In this document: piece after piece, positions 25,215 to 34,100 of the stretch
Position numbering within the stretch: position 1 is the stretch's first letter
Layout: each line of letters begins with the position of its first letter
Origin: Streptacidiphilus albus JL83
Lineage (GTDB): Bacteria; Actinomycetota; Actinomycetes; Streptomycetales; Streptomycetaceae
Length of the DNA: 64,000 nt
Direction: 5' to 3'
NCBI RefSeq assembly: GCF_000744705.1
Contig: NZ_JQML01000001.1
Coordinates: 7,698,017-7,762,016 of the forward strand
Translations under genes and position numbers: made by a program
The notes under the pieces: model-generated
What the model was told of the DNA's origin: nothing
Databases searched by the model: none
Seen by the model: the letters and a program-made list of their open reading frames with translations, nothing else

Positions 25215-26768
25215 GTGGGTGAGCCGCGGTTCTGGCTGCTGGGGCGGATGCGCGGGGAACTCGGCGGAGCGCCGCTCCGGTTGGGGAGTCCGCAGCAGCA
25301 GGCGGTGCTCGCAGCGCTCCTGTTGAAGCCGGGGCACCGGGTCAGCACCGAGGGCCTGGTCGACGTGCTCTGGTCGGAGGACCCCCCGCCCCAGGCAAGG
25401 GCCACGGTGCGGACGTATGTGTGGCGGCTGCGTCGGGAGTTGGAGACCCGGGTGCAGGCGCCGGAGGTGCTGGTCTCGCACCAGGGCGGCTACCGGCTGG
25501 TCCTGCCCGGCGGGGCCGTCGACGTGCTGGAGGCGGAGGAGTTGGCGGTGCTGGCCGACCGCGCCAAGTCCGAGGGGCGGCGGGAGGAGGCGCGCGACCT
25601 GCTCTGTCGGGCCGACGACCTGTGGCAGGGGGAGCCGCTGGCCGGTGTTCCGGGTACGTTCGCCGAGTTGCAGCGGCATCGGCTCGCGGAGTTCCGACTG
25701 ACCCTGCTGGAGGAGCGGATCGGACTGGACGTGGTGCTCGGCCGCGGTGCGCGCAGCGTGGCCGAACTGTCCGCGCTGACGGCCGAGTACCCCTTGCGTG
25801 AGCGCTTCTACGGGCTGCTGATGCAGGCGCTGGCCCAGGCCGGACGGCAGGCGGAGGCGCTGGAGGTGTTCCGCAGGGCCCGGCAGGTACTGATCGACGA
25901 GCTCGGCCTGGAGCCCGACCGCGACCTGCTGGCGCTGCACCGCCGGATCCTCGACCGCGACCCCGGGCTGACCGGGGCGGTGGCCCCGTCGGTCGGGACC
26001 GGCGTGGTGCTGCCGACCGTCCCCGGGGCCCGGCAACGGCCGACCGCCGAGGCCGCCGAGGCCGGGCCGGAACCCGCGACCCCCGCCCGGCCGAGCCCGA
26101 CCGGGTCGGCAACCGGCCGGGCGACGGGGGAGCGGTCGACGGGGGACCGGGCGACGGGGGACCGGGCGACGGAGGGCGGGCGACGGAGGGGCGGCCGACA
26201 GAGGGGCGGCCGACGGTCGCTCGGCCGGTACCCGCCCAGTCGGTGTCTGCTCAGCCGGTACCCGCCCAGCCGGTACCCGCCCAGCTCCCGCCCAACGAGG
26301 CGGACTTCACCGGTCGGCGGGTGCAGCTCGCGGAACTGCTCGACGCCCTCTCCGGGGCCGGGGCCTCCCGGAGGGGCCCGGCGGTCGCGGTCGTGGCCGG
26401 GATGGGCGGCGTGGGCAAGACCACGCTGGCGCTCTACGCCGCCCACCAGCTCAAGCACGTCTACCCGGACGGCCAGCTCTACGCGGATCTGTACGGCGGC
26501 GGCGCGGTGGTGTCGACCCCCGAGTCGGTGGTCACCGGCTTCCTGCACGCCCTCGGGGCCGGCCCGGACAGCCTGCCGGAGGGCCTGGCGGCCCGCTCCG
26601 CGCTCTTCCGCTCCATGGTGGAGGGACGCAGGCTGCTGGTGGTGCTGGACAACGTCCGGGACACCGCCCAGGTCCGCTTCCTGCTGCCGGGGAGCGCCTC
26701 CTGCGCGGTGCTGGCCACCAGCAGGACCAGGCTGGCCGGGCTGCCGGCGGCCCGTCAGGTCGATCTGA
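25215..26768 (+). CDS. AfsR-like SARP regulator, N-terminal half (frame broken near 26175)
   Basis: The frame encodes an OmpR-type winged helix (RFWLLGRMRGELGGAPLRLGSPQQQAVLAALLL...VDVLWSEDPPPQARATVRTYVWRLRREL). The bacterial transcriptional activation domain (ELQRHRLAEFRLTLLEERIGLDVVLGR) follows to about residue 255. After residue 320 it runs into frame-shifted Gly/Arg-rich sequence until the stop at 26768. In the repeat array, units read GAGGGG except the copy at 26173-26176, which has one G fewer. Adding one G joins this half to the NB-ARC/TPR half in frame 2. I use GTG 25215; TTG 25176 with AGGA upstream is an alternative. SARPs activate specialised-metabolite operons. Confidence 0.75.
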   Translation: MGEPRFWLLGRMRGELGGAPLRLGSPQQQAVLAALLLKPGHRVSTEGLVDVLWSEDPPPQARATVRTYVWRLRRELETRVQAPEVLVSHQGGYRLVLPGGAVDVLEAEELAVLADRAKSEGRREEARDLLCRADDLWQGEPLAGVPGTFAELQRHRLAEFRLTLLEERIGLDVVLGRGARSVAELSALTAEYPLRERFYGLLMQALAQAGRQAEALEVFRRARQVLIDELGLEPDRDLLALHRRILDRDPGLTGAVAPSVGTGVVLPTVPGARQRPTAEAAEAGPEPATPARPSPTGSATGRATGERSTGDRATGDRATEGGRRRGGRQRGGRRSLGRYPPSRCLLSRYPPSRYPPSSRPTRRTSPVGGCSSRNCSTPSPGPGPPGGARRSRSWPGWAAWARPRWRSTPPTSSSTSTRTASSTRICTAAARWCRPPSRWSPASCTPSGPARTACRRAWRPAPRSSAPWWRDAGCWWCWTTSGTPPRSASCCRGAPPARCWPPAGPGWPGCRRPVRSI

Positions 26769-28393
26769 GCGTCTTCGAACCCACCGAGGCGCTGTCCCTG
26801 TTGGAGCAGGTCATCGGTGCGGAGCCGCTGGCGGCCGAGCGGGACGCGGCGCTCGAACTGGTGGGAGCCTGCGGCTTCCTGCCGCTCGCGGTGCGCATCG
26901 TCGCCGCCCGCCTCGCGGCACGGCCGACCTGGACCATCGGCACCATGCTCGACCGGCTCGCGGACGAGGGGCACCGGATCGACGAACTGCGGGTCGGCGA
27001 CCTGGCGGTGGGCGCGTCCTTCGAGATGGGCTACCGGCAGCTGGACCCGCACCAGGCCGAGGCCTTCCGGCTGGCCGCTGCCGTCCAGGTGGTCGACCTC
27101 AGCCTCTCCTCGGTGGCGGCGCTGCTCGGCGTGGACGAACGCCGGGCCGACGACCTGCTGGAATCCCTGATCGATGTCGCGATGCTGGAGTCACGCGGGC
27201 CCGGCCGCTATCGGCACCACGACCTGCTGCGGGCCTTCGCGCTGCAGGAGTCGGAGCTGATGCACCCGGGTGAGGGCGAGGCGGCGCGCGCCCGGCTGCT
27301 CGCCCATCTGCTGGCGACCGCCCGCACCGCGTTCGCGCTCGCAGTTCCCGGCGATCCGGTGCGCGACGCCCTGGCCCCGGCCGCGTCGGCCGGCCTGCCG
27401 CTGTCCGACCTGGATGCGGCTCGGGCCTGGGCGGCGGCCGAGACCGACTGCGCGCTGGCGCTGACCACCCATGTCGCCCGGTCCCTCGCCGTACCCTCCG
27501 CGCTGCTGCAGATGGCGACCGACCTGCTCATCGGCCTGAGCCCGTTCGCGCTCGGGGAGGAGCGGCACGAGTGGGCGGCGGCCGCCCGAGCCCTGATCAA
27601 TGCCGCGGTGCGCACCGGGAGCCGACTGATCGAGGGCCGGGCCCGCTTCCTGCTGGGCAATGTCGCGACCGCGGCCACCTGGCTGGACGACGCGGAGCAG
27701 GAGTCCCGGCGGGCGGTCGAGCTCTCCCGGGAGGCGGACGACCTGCTGATCCTGCGTCAGGCCCTGAACGATCTGGGACTGCTGGCCCAGTTCCGGGGCA
27801 GGTTCGACGAGGCGGTGGGCCACTACGAGGAGGCCATCGACCTCGCCCGGAGGCTGGGCCACTGGTCCGGCGAGTCGGTGACCGTCCTCAACTCCGCCGT
27901 TGCCAGGGTGCGGGCCGGACGCGCGGACGAGGCGGCGGTCATCTGCGAGCGGGTCCTGGCGGACCAGCGGGAGCGCGGTGACCGGGCCGGACAGGCGAAG
28001 GCGCTGCATGTGCTGGGACTCGCCCTCGACGCGCTGGAACGCCATCGGGACGCGGCCGACTGCTTCGTCGAGGCGCTGCGGCTGTGGACCGCGGTGGGCG
28101 CGCCGTGGCGCGGAGCCCCGGCGCGCTACCGGCTGGCCGGGGCGATGCTGGCCCTGGGCGAGGCGGAGGCGGCGCTGCCGCAGGTCCTGGAGGCTCTGCA
28201 GGTCTGCCGGGCCTCGGGCCAGGAACGGGACCAGGGGCATGCGCTGATGGTGCTCGCCCGGGTGCTGCACGCGCTGGGGCGCGGGGACGAGGCGCGGCAC
28301 TGGGCCGAGGAGGCCCGGCAGCTCTACGCCCGGCTGGGACTGCCCGAGGCGGCGGACGCCGCCGCCCTGTCCCGGAGCTGGGCCCGCGCCTGA
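26243..28393 (+). CDS. AfsR-like SARP regulator, C-terminal half (NB-ARC ATPase and TPR)
   Basis: This 716-codon frame begins in a Pro/Ala/Gln repeat (QPVPAQPVPAQ), which is the linker after the SARP domain. It contains an NB-ARC ATPase: FTGRRVQLAELLDAL, Walker A GMGGVGKTTLALYAA, Walker B RLLVVLDNVRD, and sensor CAVLATSRTRLAGL. The last 300 residues are TPR repeats (LLGNVATAATWLDDAEQESRRAVELSREADD, ALHVLGLALDALERHRDAADCF). It lacks its own DNA-binding domain, so the GTG at 26243 is probably not a native start. In the intact protein the ATPase and TPR parts sense a signal and gate DNA binding. Confidence 0.78.
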   Translation: MSAQPVPAQPVPAQLPPNEADFTGRRVQLAELLDALSGAGASRRGPAVAVVAGMGGVGKTTLALYAAHQLKHVYPDGQLYADLYGGGAVVSTPESVVTGFLHALGAGPDSLPEGLAARSALFRSMVEGRRLLVVLDNVRDTAQVRFLLPGSASCAVLATSRTRLAGLPAARQVDLSVFEPTEALSLLEQVIGAEPLAAERDAALELVGACGFLPLAVRIVAARLAARPTWTIGTMLDRLADEGHRIDELRVGDLAVGASFEMGYRQLDPHQAEAFRLAAAVQVVDLSLSSVAALLGVDERRADDLLESLIDVAMLESRGPGRYRHHDLLRAFALQESELMHPGEGEAARARLLAHLLATARTAFALAVPGDPVRDALAPAASAGLPLSDLDAARAWAAAETDCALALTTHVARSLAVPSALLQMATDLLIGLSPFALGEERHEWAAAARALINAAVRTGSRLIEGRARFLLGNVATAATWLDDAEQESRRAVELSREADDLLILRQALNDLGLLAQFRGRFDEAVGHYEEAIDLARRLGHWSGESVTVLNSAVARVRAGRADEAAVICERVLADQRERGDRAGQAKALHVLGLALDALERHRDAADCFVEALRLWTAVGAPWRGAPARYRLAGAMLALGEAEAALPQVLEALQVCRASGQERDQGHALMVLARVLHALGRGDEARHWAEEARQLYARLGLPEAADAAALSRSWARA

Positions 28394-28420
28394 CCGGGCC
28401 CGCGCCTGCCCGGGACCCGG

Positions 28421-28440
28421 CGGCCGGGGCGCCCCGGCCG
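28421..28440. terminator. GC palindrome between convergent genes
   Basis: CGGCCGGGGCGCCCCGGCCG is a perfect 20-base palindrome between the SARP gene end and the small secreted protein gene. It can fold as a 7-bp stem with a 6-base loop and is a probable bidirectional terminator. Confidence 0.55.
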
Positions 28441-28519
28441 GGTGCGGGGCCCGGCCGCGCCACGTGCGCGGCCGCGCCACCTGCCCGGCCGCGAACGGCC
28501 GCTGCGCGCGCCCGCGCGG

Positions 28520-28771
28520 TCAGTGGTGGCCGAACATCCCGGGTATCAGGACGTATCCGCTGCTGCTGTTGTTCCACTCGCCCGGCTGGTCCGCCTGCGG
28601 CGAGAGCAGGTCGCCCGGAACGCTGTCGCCGCTGCTGAGGTGGGAACTCGCGGCAGTGGGGGCTGCCTCGGCCGACCCGGCTCCGATCGAGACATCCAGT
28701 GCGACGACCGCCGTCAGGGCGATGACTGCCAGTCGGCCTGACCGCGAGACGGTTCGGTTCCACCGTGCCAT
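28520..28771 (-). CDS. Small secreted protein, 83 residues
   Basis: A positively charged N-terminus (MARWNRTVSRSGR) precedes a hydrophobic core (LAVIALTAVVALDVSIGAG) and an Ala-X-Ala signal peptidase site near AEAAP. The mature part is about 47 residues, polar and Ser-rich (SSGYVLIPGMFGHH). The start is ATG 28771 with GAAGGGAA upstream. I do not recognise the mature sequence. The gene lies 66 bases downstream of the exporter gene on the same strand and may belong to the peptide-aldehyde operon or stand alone. Confidence 0.7.
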   Translation of the reverse strand: MARWNRTVSRSGRLAVIALTAVVALDVSIGAGSAEAAPTAASSHLSSGDSVPGDLLSPQADQPGEWNNSSSGYVLIPGMFGHH

Positions 28772-28837
28772 GGAGAGTTCCCTTCGGCTCCGTGCTGCCC
28801 TTCCGGCGGATCATCGCAGCCGCCTGTAAACGTGGTG

Positions 28838-30316
28838 TCAACGCCGTCCGGTGGGAACGGCGGCATGGGCGCTCGGCAGGGCGCGGTGCCGGAGCAGCGC
28901 GGCGGCGGCCACGGCCAGCAGGCCGGTGCCGGCGGCGGCGAGGAGGGCCAGGGTGTAGCCGTGGTCGGTGTAGACGATCGCGTCGGCCGGCTGCTTCGCG
29001 GCGAGGTTGGCGTTGAGGACGGCGGTGAGGACGGCCAGGGCGACGGCGGTGCCGAGGTCGCGGGCGATGCCGTTGATGCCCTCGCTGACGGCGGTGCGGT
29101 CGGCCGGAACGGCCTCGGCCACCTGGCTCATCGTCGCCAGCGGGTAGAGCGCGAAGGCGATGCCGTAGACGGCGGTCCAGCCGAGGATCTCCCAGGTGCG
29201 GCCGTGGGCCAGGCCGAGCAGCAGCAGCGAGACGGTGAGCGGGACGGTCGCGGCGACCAGGGTGGCGCGCGAGCCGAGGCGCCGGACCAGGGCGCCGCCG
29301 AGCAGTCCGGCCAGGATGGCGGTGATGCCGTAGGGGAGCATGTACCGGGCGGCGCCCAGGGCGTCGAGGCCGAAGCCGTAGCGGATGCCGAGCGAGCGCG
29401 GGGTCTCCAGCATCTGCGGGAGCAGGAAGGCGAAGCCGCAGACGGAGAAGGCGCAGAGCAGGGTCGCCAGCACCGGCAGCCGCATCTGCGGACCGGCGAC
29501 CACCCGCACGTCGACCAGCGGATGGTCGCTGCGCAGCGCGTGCGGGACGAACAGGGTGACCGCCGCCGCGCCGCCGACCAGGCAGGCGAGGGTCGAGCCG
29601 GCGGTCCAGCCCCAGCCCTGGCCCTCGGTGATGCCGAGCAGGACCAGCCCGGTGCCGCCGCCGAGCAGCGCGCAGCCCAGCAGGTCCAGCCGCTGCGGCA
29701 GCCGCACCGGGGACTCCGGGACGAGGAGGGCGAAGGCCGCGGCGAGCACGGTGACCGCGATGAAGCTGAACCAGAAGACGCTGCGGAAGCCGTAGGCGTC
29801 GATCAGCGCACCGCCGACGAAGGGGCCGATGATCGCGGAGACGCCCAGGCCGACGGAGATCAGTCCGAAGCCGAAGGGCACCAGTGGCGCCGGCAGGATG
29901 TCGCGCAGCAGCCCGTACATCACCGCGACCATGGCCAGTGAGATGCCCTGCAGCACCCGGCCGGCCAGCAGCAGCGGAAAGCTGGTGGCCAGGGCGCAGA
30001 GCAGCGAGCCGAGCGCGAACAGCGCGCTGACGACCAGCACGGTCCGCTTCTTGCCGTGCAGGTCGGCGAGCTTGCCGACGGGGGACTCGCAGACGACCCC
30101 GGTGAGGCTGACGATGGTGAGCACCCAGCTGAGGCTGGAGGTGTGGAAGACCGGGACCATGTAGCGGACGGCCGGGTAGACCAGGGTCAGCTCCAGCGGG
30201 ATGACCAGGGAGAGCAGCAGGACCGCCGTCAGGATCACGACCAGGCGCGGGGACCAGCCGGAGGATCCGGAGGATATGGGGTCGGTGGGTCTGGTGGGTC
30301 CGCTGGTTTCCGTCAT
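28838..30316 (-). CDS. MFS transporter, DHA2-type (14 helix) exporter
   Basis: A 492-residue membrane protein with about 14 predicted helices. The loop 2-3 motif GKLADLHGKKRTVLVVSALFALGSLLCALA and the motif C-like segment GLISVGLGVSAIIGPFVGGALIDAYGFRSVFWFSF mark drug-efflux MFS proteins. It starts at ATG 30316 after GGGAGG. It follows the tRNA-transferase and NRPS-like genes on the same strand with a 67-base gap, so the likely cargo is their product. Specificity cannot be read from sequence. Confidence 0.87.
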   Translation of the reverse strand: MTETSGPTRPTDPISSGSSGWSPRLVVILTAVLLLSLVIPLELTLVYPAVRYMVPVFHTSSLSWVLTIVSLTGVVCESPVGKLADLHGKKRTVLVVSALFALGSLLCALATSFPLLLAGRVLQGISLAMVAVMYGLLRDILPAPLVPFGFGLISVGLGVSAIIGPFVGGALIDAYGFRSVFWFSFIAVTVLAAAFALLVPESPVRLPQRLDLLGCALLGGGTGLVLLGITEGQGWGWTAGSTLACLVGGAAAVTLFVPHALRSDHPLVDVRVVAGPQMRLPVLATLLCAFSVCGFAFLLPQMLETPRSLGIRYGFGLDALGAARYMLPYGITAILAGLLGGALVRRLGSRATLVAATVPLTVSLLLLGLAHGRTWEILGWTAVYGIAFALYPLATMSQVAEAVPADRTAVSEGINGIARDLGTAVALAVLTAVLNANLAAKQPADAIVYTDHGYTLALLAAAGTGLLAVAAAALLRHRALPSAHAAVPTGRR

Positions 30317-30383
30317 CGCTGCCTCCCGGGCGTGCCTCGGACTCGGCGTTCACCAGGCAGGCTAGGAATGATCTGACGGTGCG

Positions 30384-31199
30384 TCAATAAATCTTGCAGG
30401 GTTGGCCGTCCGCTGCTTCGGCCGCCCCTGCGGCCAGGCGTCGGGCCGGGCGGGGGTCGGCCGGCAGCGGGGCCGGGGCCGGCCGCTGTTCGGCCAGGAG
30501 CCCCAGGTACCGCTCCCGGGGGAGCGGCGTGGAGCCCAGGCTGCGGACATGAGGGCTGTCCCACTGGGCGTCCAGGACGGTTCCACCGGCCTCGGCGAAG
30601 CGGTCGGCGAGGTCGGCCACGGCCGTCGCTCCGGCTCCGGAGCGCAGCCGGAACATGGAGTCCATGCTGAGGACGCTGTCGATCCGCACCCCGAACACGC
30701 CGCCGACCAGCGTGCTCTCCTGCCACACCTCGACACTGTGCGCCCAGCCCGCCTCGTGCAGCAGGAGCAGCGAGCGGACCAGCTCGTCGGTCAGCCACTG
30801 CGGGTCGCGTCCTTCCCGGCAGCCGTGCACCACCTGCTCGAAGTCGCGGTCCAGGGAGGTGGACCAGGTGTCCCGGCGCAGTCGTCCGGCCAGTCGGCGA
30901 CTGAGGTGCACCGCGCGCACGGGGATCACCGGGCGCGGGTCCGGGGACCACCAGGACACGCGGTACGGGTCACCGGTGTCCGCGCCGATCAGCCAGATCC
31001 GGCCCGCCGCGACCGCCTCCTCGTGGGTGACCTCGTTGATGGTGCGGGCGAAGTCGTTGGGCGCCGGCAGCGGGTAGGCGCCGGCCCGGTAGGCGGCCAG
31101 CAGCGCGTCGGGCCCGGTGTCGGCGGAGAACGCCACCGGACCGTCGCCCGCCGTGTGCGACAGGTCGACCCCGTTCCAGGACGCGCGGCTACGGACCAT
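30384..31199 (-). CDS. Leucyl/phenylalanyl-tRNA-protein transferase homologue, probable biosynthetic peptide-bond former
   Basis: A 271-residue protein with the L/F-transferase (Aat) signatures: AAYRAGAYPLP, WWSPDPRPVIPV, FEQVVHGCREGRDPQWLTDELVRSLLLLHEAGWAHSVEVWQ and LVGGVFGVRIDSVLSMDSMF. Classical Aat adds Leu or Phe from aminoacyl-tRNA to protein N-termini for the N-degron pathway. Here the gene overlaps the end of the NRPS-like gene by 11 bases. The same pairing in the Streptomyces lividans livipeptin locus (Cruz-Morales and colleagues) was proposed to make peptides from charged tRNA. I infer that it adds Leu or Phe to the A-T-R-bound or released amino acid. The C-terminus has a 30-residue Ala/Pro-rich extension. 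Confidence 0.85.
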   Translation of the reverse strand: MVRSRASWNGVDLSHTAGDGPVAFSADTGPDALLAAYRAGAYPLPAPNDFARTINEVTHEEAVAAGRIWLIGADTGDPYRVSWWSPDPRPVIPVRAVHLSRRLAGRLRRDTWSTSLDRDFEQVVHGCREGRDPQWLTDELVRSLLLLHEAGWAHSVEVWQESTLVGGVFGVRIDSVLSMDSMFRLRSGAGATAVADLADRFAEAGGTVLDAQWDSPHVRSLGSTPLPRERYLGLLAEQRPAPAPLPADPRPARRLAAGAAEAADGQPCKIY

Positions 31200-34100
31200 C
31201 GGCGGGACTCTCCACGGGCTCCAGGAAGCCGATCGACTGGAGGTGGGTCAGGTAGCCGTCCAGCAACGGCGCGTCCACGGGCGGCAGGACGATCCCGGAC
31301 CCCAGCAGGGCGAGTTCGGCGTTGTCCCGGCGGAACTGCGGGAACACGTCCTGGAAGTACATCTCGCTGACCGACATGTCGGCGTGCCGGCAGCGGTCCA
31401 CGAAGAGCGGGACGAAGGGGGTGATCGGGTGGGCGGGGTGCCCGGCGGCGAAGCCGATCAGCGCCGAGACCCAGTCGGCGTACGGGATCTCGGTCACCGG
31501 GAAGCCGTGCCGGCGCAGGCTGTCCGCCAGGCTGCCGAGGACGGCGGGGTGCGGGTTGGTCAGGTGGTAGACGGTGCCGCGTGCGGGGTGGTTGGCCGTG
31601 ATGTGGCCCACGGCCCGGGCGAAGACGTCGGCGGGCAGGAAGTCCAGCGGGAGCTCGACCTCGGGGCATAGGCCGGACTCCGCGATGAACTTCATCAGCG
31701 CGCAGATCTCGGTGGCGGTGTTGAGCACACCGGCCGGGCCGGTGCCGGTGATGTCCTGCAGCCGGTAGACGGTGACCGGCAGTCCGGCCAGGGACGCCTG
31801 CCGCAGCAGTGCCTCGGAGACCCACTTGGTCTCGACGTAGCCCACCGACAGGTAGTCCGCGAAGTCGAGCGGGGTGGACTCGGTGACGCTGCGCACCCCG
31901 GCCGCCCCGAAGCCGGCGAGCACCGCCATGGTGGACGCGAAGTGCAGCGGAACCGAGCGCGGCGCCGCCAGCCGGATCAGCTCCCGGGTGGCCCCGACGT
32001 TCACCGCGCGCAGCTTGTCGTAGGGGTAGATGAAATTGACCTGCGCGCCGAAGTGGTAGATGACGTCGACCACGGAGCCCAGGTGCTCGAAGTCGTGGTC
32101 GGTAAGCCCGAACCCGGGCTTGCCGAGGTCGCCGACGATCGGCCGCACCCGCTCCTCGGACAGGTCGTGGAGCAGGTAGCGCCGGGCGGACGCCCTGATC
32201 CGCTCCCAGGCCTCCGCGGCGTCGGCCGCCCGGACCAGGCAGTGGATCCGGGCCGAGGTGTGCTCCAGCAGGTCGTCGAGCAGGTGGATGCCGCAGTACC
32301 CGGTCGCACCGGTGAGCAGGACGTCCTGCGGCGGCTCGGACGCCGCCGGCTCGGTCGCCGCCGGCCGGGCCTTCACCGGCCGGGCCTTCGACAGCGCCGA
32401 CAGTTCGGCCGGCGACAGCTCGGACTCGGCGGCGAAGTCCACGGCGCCGCCGTCGGCGCTGGCCAGGGTGCCGACGCGGGCGCGGTGCGCGCTCCGCGCG
32501 AAGCCCGCCAGCGTCGAGTCCTGCAGCAGCGAGCGGGTCAGCGCGCGGACCTGGCCGATCCCGATGCCGAACATCACCCGGGCCCTGGCCAGCATCTCCA
32601 TGGCGAGCAGCGAGTTCCCGCCGAGTTCGAAGAAGTCGTCGTCGGCGGCGATCCGGTCGACGCCCAGGATCAGGCTCCACAGCTGCGCCATGCCCGAGGT
32701 GAGCGGCGGCTGCGGCCGCGTCTCGCCGGGTCCGGGGCCGGGGCCGGAGCCGTCGGCGGAGCCCGCGCCCGTGTCGGCGCCCGCGTCGGCGGGGCGCACG
32801 AGGGCGGAGCGTCCGGGCAGGGCCGCCCGGTCGATCTTGCCGCTGGGCGCCAGCGGCAGCTGACCGATCGGGGTGTACTCCACCGGAACCATGTGCGCCG
32901 GCAGCACCGCGGCCAGGGCGGAGCGCAGCTCGGCACTCCGTCCGGGGCCGTCGGTCGGCGATCCGTCCGCCGTCGGCCCGCCCTCCGTGTCGGCGTGGGT
33001 GTAGAAAGCGACCAGGACCTGCTCCTGCTCCCCGCTGCCGCGGGTGCGCGCCACCACGGCGGCCTGGCCCACCCCCCGCTGGGAGTTGAGGACCGCCTCG
33101 ACCTCGGCCGGGTCGATCCGGAAGCCGTGGATCTTCAGCTGGTCGTCGATCCGGCCGAGGATCTCCAGGCTGCCGTCGCAGCGCCGCCGCCCGAGGTCGC
33201 CGGTGCGGTACATCCGGCTTCCCGGGGCGTCGGCGTGCGGATCGGGAAGGAACTGCCGGGCCGTCAGGCCCGGCTGCTTCCAGACGGCTTCGGCCAGTCG
33301 GCCGCCGCCGATGTAGACCTCGCCGCGCTCGCCGGGCGGCACCGGCCGCAGTTCCGCGTCCAGCACGTGGACCAGGGCCCCGGCCAGCGGGCGGCCCACG
33401 GGCGCCGGGGCGCCGTCGGTCCCGGGGAGGAGGTCCTGGGTGAGTTCGCACGCCGTCGAGGTGATCGTGGTCTCGGTCAGCCCGTACGCGTTGACCAGGG
33501 CGGTCCCGGGGAACCTGCGCAGCCACAGCCGGCAGTGGTCGGCGTGGACGACCTCGCCGCCGACGATGACCAGCCGCAGCGGGGCCAGCGTGTCCAGGCC
33601 CGCACCGGCGACGCTGAGCAGCCTGCGCCAGTAGGCGGGGGTCAGGTCGACCACGGTGATCCGGTCGCGGGCGATCCGGTAGAGCAGGTCGGTCGGCGCC
33701 CAGGCGTGCCTGCCGGTCAGCACCACCGTGGCCCCGGAGACCAGCGGAGCGAGGATCTGCTCCAGTGAGGTGTCGAAGGCCAGCGCCGCGAGATGCGCCA
33801 CCCGGTCGCCGGGGCCCAGCCGGTAGAACTCCGCGGCGGCGCGCAGGGCCACCGACAGCGCGTGGTGGCTGGTGACCACGCCCTTGGGCGGTCCGGTCGA
33901 CCCGGAGGTGTAGATCAGGTAGGCGGGGTCCTGCGGCCGGGGCGTCCAGCCGGCCGGCTCCGGCCCCAGGCCGTCGCCGGCGTCCGCCTCCGCCGCCTCC
34001 ACCGTCAGTACGTCGACGGCGGCGCCTTCCCCGGTCGCCCCGGCGAACAGCGCCCGGTGCGAGCGGTTCGTCAGGACCGTCCGGGCATCGGCGTCGCGGA

